Assembly (NCBI GenBank): GCA_029747015.1
Contig: JAKOGI010000182.1
Span: 886,001-950,000 of the forward strand
Source of the DNA: Carnegiea gigantea
Taxonomy: Eukaryota; Streptophyta; Magnoliopsida; Caryophyllales; Cactaceae
DNA length: 64,000 nucleotides
Direction: 5' to 3'
Shown here piece after piece: positions 23,862 through 35,222 of the stretch; positions within the stretch are counted from its first letter, which is position 1; each line of letters begins with the position of its first letter. Under the pieces are notes generated by a model. It did no database searches and had not been told where the DNA came from. It worked only from the letters and a program-made list of their open reading frames with translations. The position numbers and the translations under genes are program-made.

Positions 23862-26800
23862 TATTTTTTTTTTACAATGGTAAATAAAATCATAAGGATA
23901 TTAAGCGTCTCTTCTCACAAGAGTACGCCCAACTACATCACCTGCTAAAATAGCCTTAAGCGAAGGAGAAAAACAAATATCTGAAGAGAAGAACGCTGTA
24001 ACTGAATGTCCAAATTTCGAAAACTAATCCGCTGCCATATTTGCTTCCTGAAAACGTGGTTGATGAATAAACGGATACCTTGAGACTGCCATATATGTAT
24101 GTCTTCGATAATATTTGATATTGTCCAAAGAACTTGAATCTTTCCTTGCAGTGCTTGAATCACTGTCTTGTTATCACCTTCAATGACTATACACTTGAAC
24201 CCGGCCTGAATTGCTAAGCGTAGTCCGTCATGTAATGCTCTCACTTCTGCAACTAAAATAGATATATCACCGTAGTAGCTTGCTCCTGCCTTAACAAGTT
24301 TGCTCGTCCAATCCCGGATGATGAAGCCTTCTACTGATGAGTTGATGAGGGAACCATCAAAATTGAGTTTGACATATCCTGGTGATGGGGGATGCCACCT
24401 CACTAAATGAATTGAGGGGGTAAGGGAAAAAGAAGGTCCCCTGAAATAATGATCAATCGACATACAAGTTCGGATTTTCCATTCTGCATTGACTTTTTTT
24501 TCTCGAACTAAACATGCAACAGGATTGAAAATTTCATTATTGAAAACTGTTGCATTTCTAGATTTCCAAATACTCCATAAGATAAATGAAAGTTTTTGTT
24601 CCAATTTTGGGTTATAAGATGAGTGTATCTTGCTTAAAAAATGCGAAAGATCATGGCTTCCTGAAGGAGATAAGAGAGATGGTAGCCAATGATGTTTCGC
24701 TGCCAGATCCCAAACTTTTTTAACCATTTGCCAATCTTTAAAAAGATGTTCTATAGACTCAATATCACTTAGACAGAAGGGGCAAGCTGGGTTTAGTCCC
24801 CTTTTAAGAAGAGTACCTCTTACAAGAAGGAATTATGACAAAACTACCAAAGAAAGACTTTGATTTTTGGCAACGTGTCAATATTCTAAATCCATTTATG
24901 TGACCACGTTGATAAGTCATGCGATTGGATGCCATGGGCTGCCCATGTAGCTGATTTTGTTGAGAAGTTACCTGAACTATTCAACCCCCAACAAAAGGAG
25001 TCACTAGATTTATGGATGGGTATGGGGATACCCTGAATCTTCTGTACGACAGGATCATGATTGATGACTTACCTTAGTTTGGGAACATTTCATTCTGAAT
25101 TTTCCTGAATAAACTCACAAACTTTGACTTCAGGGTGAACAATACTGTCTTCATCCACGCCCAATATCTCAACTAAATTCCTGTTTTTGACCCAGTTATC
25201 AAACCAAAAAGAGATCTTATCGCCTCTGCCTATTTTCCAAATAATACCCTTTTGTAGGAGCCCTCTGCATTTCAGTAAACTTTTCCAAATTGAGGAATTC
25301 GTGTTTTTCCGTTTACAACAAAAAAGATTTGTAGTATGTAGGTACTTGGCCCTCATAGATTGGACCCAAAGACTATGTGCGTTAGTAAGTATTTTCCAGG
25401 CTAATTTACACTGAAAAGCCTTATTAACTACTTCTGTTTTGTGCAAACCTAACCCGCCTATGCTTTTAGGCCTGCAAACCTTATCCCAAGCTATAAGTGG
25501 AAAATCTTTTTCTGTATTTGACTTTTTCCAAAAGAACCCTCTGCTACATTTGTCTAAATATTTGCTAACATTATGTGATAACTCGAAACATTGCATTGTG
25601 TGTGCTGGGAGTGATTTTAAGTGTGACTGTATGAGAATCGTTCTACCTGCTTTAGATAACAGTTTGCTTTCCATTCTTCTAGTTTTGTAGTTGCTTTATT
25701 GATAGTTTTCTGAAAAGTTGAGTAAGAAGGTCGGCCCTGGAAAATAGGACATCCCAAATATTTGCCCAACGACTCTCTATGTGGAATATTGAATATTGCA
25801 ATCACTAGTTGCTTTTGTGTATCCGTCGCATTATGGGAAAAGGTCAATGCAGATTTCTGATAATTGAGTAACTGACCTGAATTAGAACAACAGAAGTCAA
25901 GGATGCATTTATGTTTACTACAACTTTCTAAATTAGTTTTGTAAAACAGTAGACAATCATCAGCAAAAAGTAGGCACGAAATTTTGACAGATATTGGGCA
26001 AATCTTAACTCTCACTCCAGACTTTCGAGAATTAGCTTCTTTAAGAAGCATATGATTTAAGGCTTCCATACATAGAATAAATAAATAAGGGGAAGGAGGA
26101 TCCCCTTGTCTAATCCCTCTTGTCGGGATGCAAAGGTCATTAGGTTCATCATTGACAATGATGGAGTACGAAACTGAAGAGATGTATTATTTAATCCATG
26201 AGTTCCAAGTGGGGTGAAAGCCTAGCTCTTGGAGGCATTTTAATATAAAGTCCTATTCGATTCTATCGTATGCTTTCTCCATGTCTAATTTGATAGCTGT
26301 CCATGCAGTCTTAGTTTTAAGGTTCTTAAATTTATGCATAATTTCATGCGTTAACAGAATGTTATCATGAATGGATCTACTAGGTACAAAGGCACTTTGG
26401 AAGGGTGATATTAGACGGTCTCATTCTGTTAACAAGGATTTTCGAAATAATTTTATAAATCGTAGAACATAAACTAATGGGTCTATAATGGCTAGTCTGT
26501 GTAGGACTATTCGTTTTTGCGATAAGGGCAATGAAGGTATGATTAATCTCTTTAAGTATTTTTCCATTCATGAAGAATTCCAGAATACAGTTAAAAAGAT
26601 CATTCTTGATACTTTGCCAATAGTTCTTAAAGAAACCCGCACCAAAACCATCTGGTCATGGTGTCTTATTAGAATCAATGCTAAATAGGACGTTTTTAAC
26701 CTCTTCCAAATTTGAAAGTTTAATGAGCTCATTATTATCAAGGTTTGAAATTAATTTCGATAACCCTAAGTTCGGCACTACTCTAGCCTTGTTATGCGTA

Positions 26801-28090
26801 GATTTGAATCTCTGCATATAGTTTGAAATAAATTTATCCGCAATCATTTTGTGGTCCTCAATCCAAATGCCACAATCGTCCTGTAATTTCATGACTAACT
26901 TCCTCTTCCTTATAGAATTAACATTATTTTGAAAGAATTTAGAATTTCTATCACCATTTACTAGTCATTTTTTCCGTGCTAACTTCCCCCAATATTTCTG
27001 GTTAAGCAACATCATTTTTCCTCGTTGTTTCAACAGCCGTTGCATCCAGGAGTGCAATCTATAACTGTCAGGATTAGCTATTGGTCTGTCCTCCACATAT
27101 TCTATTTTGACCGCATTCTTGGCAAGTTTATCATTGAAATTCCCAAAGTTTCTTTTTGACTAATCTTTGAGATCATGCTTGACACATTTTAGTTTCCACA
27201 TAATTGTATACATGTTGGTTCCATTGTGGTTATGTCGTCAATTTCTAGAGACAATAATATCAATATCTTGATACTTTGTCCAGAAATTTTTGAAACGAAA
27301 GGGAAATTCCTTAGCTTTTGATAAATGAGTTTGAGTCGATATAATAATAGGGCAATGATCAGAACAAGAGAAGTTACCATGCGTTTCATAAACATTGGGG
27401 TACAAGGTACTCCAACCTTTTCTAATCATAATTCTATCTAGTGTTTCATAGATAAGTTGAGTGTGAATTATTTTTTTCAAAGTAAATAAACGGCCCGAGA
27501 CTTGAACACATTCAGCATTAATGACAGATAAAAAGTTATTTAAACGTTGAAATCTACTAGAAGCAAGAGGTTGACCTCCTAATTTTTCATTAGGACACAA
27601 TAATTCATTGAAATCTCCCATTAGGCACCAAGGTAAATCGATAACGTTATTTAGCTCAATTAAATGGTTCCAAAAGGCACTTTTATCTCTGGTTTGCGCT
27701 GGTGCATAAATTTCTGAAATGACAGAATTGTGTGCGTTATCTGGATCGTTGACTAACATATGAATAGCTCTAGTTTCTTTCAATAAGATTGAGGTATGGA
27801 TATTGCCGTTATTCCAAAGAACCGCTATACCTCCAGAGTGATTAACTGGTAACACAAAATCAAAATGTTCAAATCCCAATAAGGTGAAAATCCTTCGTAT
27901 ATTTGATTCATTAACCATAGTTTCTAACAAAAAGAGTATATCAGGCTTTTGTGTTTGGGTGAAGAACTTAACTTCTTGTAAAACTTGCGTTTTTTTAAAG
28001 GCTTGGACATTCCAACATACAACTTTCATACTAAAACACAATGAGGAAGGGATGATTCTGACAATTTGCCTCTTGATCCAAAGAATCAAG
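23862..28090 (-). mobile_element. Degenerate non-LTR retrotransposon (plant L1-type LINE)
   Basis: Minus-strand fragments of a single ORF2 appear in order: apurinic-type endonuclease (about 28029-27250), linker, reverse transcriptase (about 26890-25090), zinc-binding CPFCLSD...H motif (about 24800-24730) and RNase H (about 24400-23945). A T-rich run at about 23862-23875 marks the 3' poly(A) end. No ORF1 is recognisable upstream, so the copy is probably 5'-truncated. Frameshifts and stops are frequent. Confidence 0.85.
23945..28029 (-). pseudogene. Broken LINE ORF2 (endonuclease-RT-RNase H)
   Basis: The endonuclease begins MKVVCWNVQAF and carries GDFNELL and SDHCPIII, the family's catalytic blocks. 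RT pieces include HYRPISLCSTIYKIISKILVNR and the catalytic box LLFADDCLLF. The C-terminal RNase H is of the RVT_3 type: VKLNFDGS, a Glu in AEVRALHDGL, and a GDN block. The open segments fall in different frames: 28089-27238, 26892-26656, 26571-26380, 26069-25617, 25674-25090 and 24727-23945. The gene cannot be translated as one protein. Confidence 0.85.
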
Positions 28091-28249
28091 CATTAAATTG
28101 GTCTTAGGAATTGAGTAATTAAACTCTCTTCCACTCACCAACATAGTTTTTCTATTAGGAAGATGCAAGAATGTCATTAGATTGCAGTGACTTGAACGAA
28201 ATTGTGCTTCAGTAGCATGAAAATGATTTTTTCCAAAAAAGAAGAAAGA

Positions 28250-30055
28250 AATTAGAGGTGCTTACACACGCCACCCACTAGCGGAGAGAGGACGGCGACA
28301 TTCCTCAATATAATGTGAGCACAGTTCACTAATACTGGCAAGACACATAGCCAAGAATAATTTATGTTGCATAATAAGAGACAGAATATGAGCTTATTGA
28401 TCCCAAGGATTAGTCGGTAATATGGCCTTGGGAACAAGCGAATCTGCTTTGTTCCACTCACCAAAACATGCAAACCAATGAAATGTTCAGATTATACAAC
28501 ATTAGCCTAGATGTATTACATACATCATGCAACCCAAAACGAATAGTACACGAATTGGAACAAAAATAGTAGGCCTGACCTATGTGAAAAAATAGTAAAA
28601 AGAAACCCGTCAGTCATGCTTCTTTGTATCACGTTGGCCTGACACTGGGTGCGGACATCGCATCCCATTTGCACCTTGTGGCGTACTACGAGTAACAAAT
28701 TAAACCAAAATAAAGGATGAATAATATTCCTCGTATACACAATTTCTGGACATTCCAAACAAATAATTACACCCTGGAGAAGCACCCGATAGCATATGGG
28801 AGGGCCACCGGAAAAACAGCAGGGTGCACAAAAAACGATAGTACCACAATATATCCAAACTTTGAAAAAGTAATGTTGCAAAAACCAGTTCAAAGTCTCA
28901 GGTAGCAGCATAGTCAGGTTGTTAACATCGTTGACTTGACTTAACTTACGGAAGGGCCAAAGGTACTACTTTCTAGACACCAAGGATTGTATATCCTGGC
29001 AGCATAGAGATGCACTAAAGAATAAGGCCCAGTGACCCAGAACAGACAGAGAGAAACATACCAGCAAAAATGGAGTGGAACACTCCTATCCAGTTGCTGC
29101 CACCTTCTAAATAGGGGTTGACAAGCGAGGAAAGCTAATGAGCTGGGTCTAAAGACATGTGCACAACCCAAAAACCGTGTAATAACATATGCATAATATA
29201 GTGTCAAAATCTCAGGTAATAACGTAGTGATGTTATTATCATCCTTGATTTGTTTATGAATCGGACAAAGATTGCAAAACTCTAGTCGCCTAGAGCACAA
29301 AACCCTGGCATCATAGAGATGGAAACTCAACATAGAGGTCATGTACTCCCTAAGCTACCTCCTCCCTTCACAGGGTTGACTAGCATCAAAATAAAAAGTA
29401 CTGGGAAAAAACCAAATCCAAATCCAGACAAAGTTAACCAAATGACCCGTAATATACGCCAAAATACAACAATTAAATTGTGCCTCAGTTGATTCTAGTG
29501 GAGGGTTCCATGGACTGGCCTTGGGCCATAAGGGAAAATCCTTATGTCCTCTCACCATAATCATACCCACAAAAAGTTCGAATAACAACTTCCACAAATA
29601 AGTACAGTGAAAAGAACTGCAACAATTACTCTAATACACCATTCATAACAGAGAGAATAAAGTCCGAACCCAATCTTTTGGAACATATGTAGCACAATAT
29701 ATGAAATTCGGACACGAAGGGAATAGGCTAGAACTCATAAATTCCTGGGACGAGTGAAAAATACCATGCATGTAGCACAAAGAACATACAAGCTGTGAGC
29801 TCAAACTTTTTCTCAGTAACACCCACCATTCAAACCTCAAAGCATTAGGATGCACACGTCTAAGCATGCTATTCACAATAGTCAAAGAACAGGGACAACA
29901 ACCATGGACCATACACCAAATCTGAGCAGAGTTAATGATTAAAACAAAAAAACTTCCATAATAATTGAAGCGAATGCAAGCTGAGGAAAATCCATCCACC
30001 ACAAAAACCCATTTCACACCTTCCATGTCAAAGAAGCAAAATAAACAAAGGGTGG
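28250..30055 (-). repeat. Unrecognised region with degenerate repeats of about 316 bp
   Basis: The phrase AAAGTCTCAGGTAGCAGCATAGT near 28890 recurs as AAAATCTCAGGTAATAACGTAGT near 29207. CCTGGCAGCATAGAGATG near 28996 recurs as CCTGGCATCATAGAGATG near 29305. Both pairs are spaced by roughly 310-320 bp. CACAATATAT near 28847 and 29693 suggests further units. Minus-strand frames of 70-130 codons occur throughout, but their Leu/Cys/Phe-rich products resemble nothing I know. This may be the non-coding part of an unidentified retroelement. Confidence 0.4.
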
Positions 30056-30612
30056 TGTTTCAAAAGAGACCCCCAGTCCCTATGGTGGTTTAGAGGATAC
30101 GATCTGGGCAACTAGTAGTCTTATCTTAGCTCGCAGGACAAGGCAGTACAAGGGATCCAAGCACAAGGTAATGAACCCAGTAAAAAAGTGCAAATATTGT
30201 ACCAAAATCATATCAAAGTTGAGGTAAAGAGATAGTGGTTCGGAGAAGAGGCAAAATAAGAGTCAAAACTAAGACCTCGAAAACAAGAAAAACACTTACC
30301 TTGTTCCCAGAGAGAGAGCAGATGTACGATTGAAGCTATAAAAATACCATGAGTACTGGTTGAATCCTAGCTTGAGCAACGAACTCATCAATGGTCACTT
30401 TCGGAGCAAGTGGCGTACCAGCAGCATGCACAAAGGCAGTGGTTGGGCGTAGGGCAGAAAACTTCATCTTCATGATTGCAAGGATGACCATAATTCGTCG
30501 AGTAAGGTCGATCTGTGTCTATGATGTAACGACAATAGCGGTCGGGACACCAAACCTGCAGAGATACAGATGAACGGTAAGCCGGCAAGCAACGATGGGC
30601 AAACACGAAAGA
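30056..30612. other. Unassigned sequence between the repeats and the copia element
   Basis: No gene can be supported. A minus-strand stretch near 30465-30380 reads as a short protein-like segment (including TIDEFVAQA) that I could not identify. The copia LTR begins at 30613. Confidence 0.4.
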
Positions 30613-30772
30613 TGTTGAGGGTTACACAGCTCTCTGCACAGTTATTAGGTTGTTAGGTTGTTATTAGGTTGCTAAAAGTTTGTTTTGCCTCTTAACAAAC
30701 TTTCCCGCCAACCAACTTCCTTCTCTCCCTCTTTCCTGGTTGTTATAATTCTGTTACAAAGCAATGTATATA
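30613..30772 (+). repeat. Copia 5' LTR, left part
   Basis: It begins with TG, matches the start of the 3' LTR at 43604, and ends in ATATA, one copy of the target duplication made by the nested element. The remainder of this LTR is at 38879-38964. Confidence 0.9.
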
Positions 30773-33700
30773 TGTAACACCCCCAAATTAGACATATTTT
30801 ACTGTTTGTATTCTTCTTCATAAATTCCTCAATTATAACTAATAAACCCAATGATTGGGGTGTTACCGCCATCCAAAGGACAAGACTTGTAGTATGTGTA
30901 ACGCCCCCAAACCCTAAGGCCAGGAGTATTAGCGTTTGTCTTTAAATCCTGCGACGAAACGGACAGAGTTTCCCCTAAAAGCTTACCGTTTCCCAGGCTT
31001 AAAGCCTCACATTGAATTCCCTACAATTAAACGCAATAATAAAATCAACTCAACGGCTACCCGCCGGAGTTCATGGCTCTACGGGCCACCCGCCCGGAGC
31101 ATAACAACCAGCGCAGTTCAATACTAAAATGATGGTACGACTCCACGGACCACACGTCCGGGATATTGGGGTTACATTTCAATTATAAACAACCATACTG
31201 AGCAACTCGACATGATATGCAACACATGCACACGAGGACTTAAATTACATAGAAATGAACGGTTACATTATACTACACTACGCAGCTCACATGCAGGCAC
31301 GTCGCTTTATTCCTAGGACAGCAATAACTCCATTTCGGTTCACTTGGGCCAACCTTTACTGGCTAATTCAGAAACCTGGGGGCACAATAACAGATAGAAG
31401 TGAGCGATAAACGTGCAATGGATAACCCCCCTCAAGCAAAATATTAACAAGACAACCATAACTTACAACCGTCGTTCGTAGGTTCTCCGTTTTAAAGAGT
31501 TCTCCCCAGAATAACACTGTGCCCAATGAACTTACCAAAAGAACTCATGTGAACTCATAAAACTTAATGAAAAGAAAGGGATTTAACCCATAAGCACCAC
31601 TTGCTGGGATTTCTATTGTGCAGACCTTGTATGTTACTCAATAATAGCTAAAACTAAATATGCAATGCTCAGCGCATTACAGCTTATTCCAGATCATATA
31701 AGTCATGCCGTATACAATCATTAAACTTCATTGAAGATGCTGTCAGGCAATAGGCGTTATGAGCTTAACAATTACATTAGAGCAACCAACATGTTCAATG
31801 CGAAACAACCTCTACACTGAAGACTTTACTATACTATTCAGTAGCCGGTCAAGTGCAAGAATGGGTGTATGTGAGAAAAGATGGAAACTATTTACTAATA
31901 AGGTAGCACGATAACCTTTGAACTTCACGTTCGTGTTTCCTAAAAGTGATACATTTTATAAACCTTCATAGGATCTGAGAGTCTCCTTTGCCCTTGGGTT
32001 GCTACTAATTGACGAGATTTTGCCACGTATGGTTTTGATTCTACTACCTATTGGCAGAGCTATGAAAATATTGACCAGCTACTGGTAAGACAAGGAAACT
32101 CAAGTGGGAGGCTCAAACAGCACGTTGATTCAATAGATAAAGCATTGGAATGGTGAGTCGAAGTCCAATACGTACAATCCCATGCAGTAAAATAAGTTTC
32201 ATGTGAAATCCGTTGGGCTGGCCGCATTTGAAACATTTTGTTTTGCAAACAAGAGAGAGAAAATATGTAAGTACAATTGAATTGCCGATTATTATCTGAA
32301 AGTGAACCCCTTGGTCGATGTACATCTTGAAACGATCATACTTTGGGTGCTCACCCCCCAGGCCGATCGAGAAGCCTGAGTTGACGCCGCGCGCGGGTAT
32401 ATTGATGGGCATAAGACCCAATGCTTGGTTACTGGTCTTGAAACGATCATACTTTGGGTGCTCACCCCCCAGGCCGATCGAGAAGTCTGAGTTGACGCCG
32501 CGCGCGGGTATATTGATGGGCATGAGCCCCAATGCTTGGTCCTTTTATATGACAAAACACTGAGAAACTTGGTTCATTGAATGAATCTTGTGTTACTTTG
32601 CTTTGCTGAGAAATACATGAATTTTCGAAGAGCACAGGCAGTGCACGTACTGGGTCATTGACATCCATACCTTCATCGTTTCTAACTAGTCAATATAACC
32701 CATATATGGATAGATTCAATAAGCTTCTGATCAATATCCTTCACAATTTCCGCTATTTGACTGATAAACATCCCTATGCATTTAAATGATAGCAATCATA
32801 TGAACACTTCTATATTCGCTAACGATAACAATTGATAATCAATAACTTGCTATGATTAATAATTAATTTCTTTTTTTTTCCATAATCGATCAGCTGTGTA
32901 CATACTTGCTAAACTTCATATGATCGATAAACTATAACTGGTCACTGAACTGTCCTTACTTGAGCAAACAGCACTATTCAGTAGTGCGTTACAACAAGCG
33001 TACATATAGCCACATGTGTCCATGAACGACAACACTTTATTCAGTAAATCAAAAATAATTTGATTCTAAACATATACAATGCATTTCGAAGTAACTTTCC
33101 TAAGCATGAATGTACTGAAGAAGAGGTTCGAATGAAAACTAAATATATCTTAATAGCTTCGCGTTTCATTCGTGTACATGCAGTAGCTAGTTTAGCTCGA
33201 ATCGAACCTAAACACGCTCATTTGCATGCATTGGTTAATTAACTCGAATAGAAGCGATACACTTAAAAAGGACTTCGCTTTTAATCCTTTAAACAGCTTG
33301 AATCGATGTTAAACACATTAAACTAACTTCGAATTAACATATCAAGCATGATTTACATTCATTGATTCGACTCGACGCTAAACACAGTTAACTTACTAAA
33401 TCAATGGGTCGTTGTAAAATCGAATAATTCTCATATAACCGATTATAATTCGATAACTATATATATACAATAGAATGCATTTCACATAATCGATAAACGA
33501 TATATATACTGGATAACTTGTTCAATGCGCTCAATATGTATACTAGGCATAAATTATCAGTTCCAATTCAACTCGAATAAACTATAATCGATAAACTTGC
33601 ATCGAATTTAAAGATAACTAGGAGGAAGAGGAACCCCACCTCGAATCCAAGTTAAAGGACCCGTTTAGGGTTCGATTTGGGTTGGCTCGGTGTGGGTTCG

Positions 33701-34420
33701 GTCGATCCTTTGCTCCTCTTCTACTGGTCTCCGTCTTCCTTGCCGAACCGCCGTCGCTGGCGGCCGTGGAGGAGTCGCGAGCCACCACCGGCGACCTCCC
33801 TCCCCTGCTGAACCGTTCTCCCCCCTCCCTTGCGTCGACCTTTGCTCTCTCTTTGGCCCAACTGGGCGTCGACCGGGGTGGGGACGGCCGGGCGTGCGTC
33901 GGCCGCCCCTCGCCGGTAGCACGCCGGTGCTCGCCCCTCCTCCCTCTCCCTCGTTCTCTGGCGTGTGTGTGTGGCAGGGTCGGGGAACCCCCCCTCGCGA
34001 CCCATTCTGCCCGAGAGAAGGGGCTTCGGCCCCTTTAATTTTTTTTTTTTTTTTTTTCTGTTCTTGTTGCTAACTGATAATAACACCAACCTTAAACCTT
34101 AAACCAAATTTTCCGATTTCCAAACCTTAAACCGTAACCATTAATACAATCATCAATAGATTATTCGCCTTTTGATTATATTAAGGTTCGATTCGATAAA
34201 TTACATGATGATTCCCTAGATTCGACATTCTAGTCGTATTCAGGAATCTGCTCACTATAGTGCCCGATAATCATCCTTACTACCAATAACACTAATAATA
34301 GTAAGAATATTAATCTTCTTTTCAATAAAAACAGAGCTCGGACAGACTATATCGCTATTACTTCAATTTATAACGAGATGAATCGGCTTAACGAAGCGGA
34401 TAAAAATCCAGGGTGTTACA
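30773..34420 (-). repeat. Long terminal repeat, left copy (3648 bp)
   Basis: This is the 3' LTR in the element's own orientation. It contains a 111-bp tandem duplication (32325-32546) and a GC-rich island (about 33700-34035). A second TGTAACGCCCC motif lies inside at about 30896. Differences from the other LTR are scattered substitutions, many of them C/T or G/A at CpG sites, plus small indels, so insertion was fairly recent. Confidence 0.92.
32325..32546. repeat. 111-bp tandem duplication inside the left LTR
   Basis: Units 32325-32435 and 32436-32546 each begin TCTTGAAACGATCATACTTT and include ACGCCGCGCGCGGG. The unit length is exactly 37 codons, so frames pass through it unbroken on both strands. 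The equivalent pair in the right LTR is at 36776-36997. Confidence 0.9.
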
Positions 34421-35222
34421 GCCTTCCCCCCCTTAAAAGAATTTCGTCCTCGAAATTCCAGAGTCTATGTTAAGCCACCCACACAGGCGCATACGCTTGC
34501 TATACTGTGCATAACCCTGAGTCACTAGTAATAATAATAAGGATAATGACATCAATGGTTTTATAAACATAGGTCGAAGCTTTGCAGTGCGTTGGTTGCA
34601 TAAGGTAACCATAAAAGGCCAAGGCATGCTTAGTACAGTTGGAAAGGTTCTACCCCTTTCCTATGAGTCATGCTAGCTTCTACACTTGATGTTGGTACAT
34701 AACCGGTGTTGAAAAGCCATCAATCTTTGCCTCAGATAACAGCGAGGTGAGACATGCAGCATAACAATTCCAAAATCTGTCAGATTCTCACTTGTATCTC
34801 CCTTCTAGGTGTGTCAGGGTCGATACTGCCAGTGCACCATGAAGCCACAATAAGTATGACGCTGAGTTGACTCAAGGGTGACAGTGGTTACATGCGAGGA
34901 TGCAAAGATGCTGCCCCATGTACGTAACAATCCAAGTCACGCCTAGAGACTTATACCCATAGAACGAGACCCGAATATCATTGCAATACAACTGCACGTC
35001 TTTAGACGTAACAACAAAGTCTAACTATCCCATTGACTAGGCTGCGCACTTGAGGGAATGAGTCGTTGCTAACTAGACACAATGACGACCATACAAAAAC
35101 ACAGTTGTACACAAAGGCACACCAAGTAGCACCTCATCATGTAGCATCCTTAAGCAGCGATATGCAATGCATGGCGTAGGTTGCGACCTATGGTCACAGG
35201 ACCCCTGCTCTGATACCAAATC
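34421..35222 (-). other. Interior of the long-LTR element (802 bp, non-coding)
   Basis: It holds only the purine-rich tract at one end, the tRNA-Met primer site at the other, and about 760 bp without a meaningful open frame (longest about 64 codons). Packaging or dimerisation signals may lie here but cannot be read from sequence alone. Confidence 0.8.

Noticed and set aside
32292..32555. Duplicated-domain small protein encoded by the 111-bp repeats
   Set aside because: Both strands are open, start codons are weak, and no independent evidence of coding exists. The tandem repeat explains the periodic protein.
33665..34089. Open frames of 85-127 codons on both strands in the LTR GC-rich island
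   Set aside because: Open frames are expected by chance in short GC-rich DNA, and they occur in opposing frames together. The same frames in both LTRs simply reflect that LTRs are copies.
34090..34135. CCTTAAACCTTAAACC-like sequence, possible telomeric repeat
   Set aside because: The plant telomere unit is CCCTAAA; this motif has a different unit and only two or three imperfect copies.
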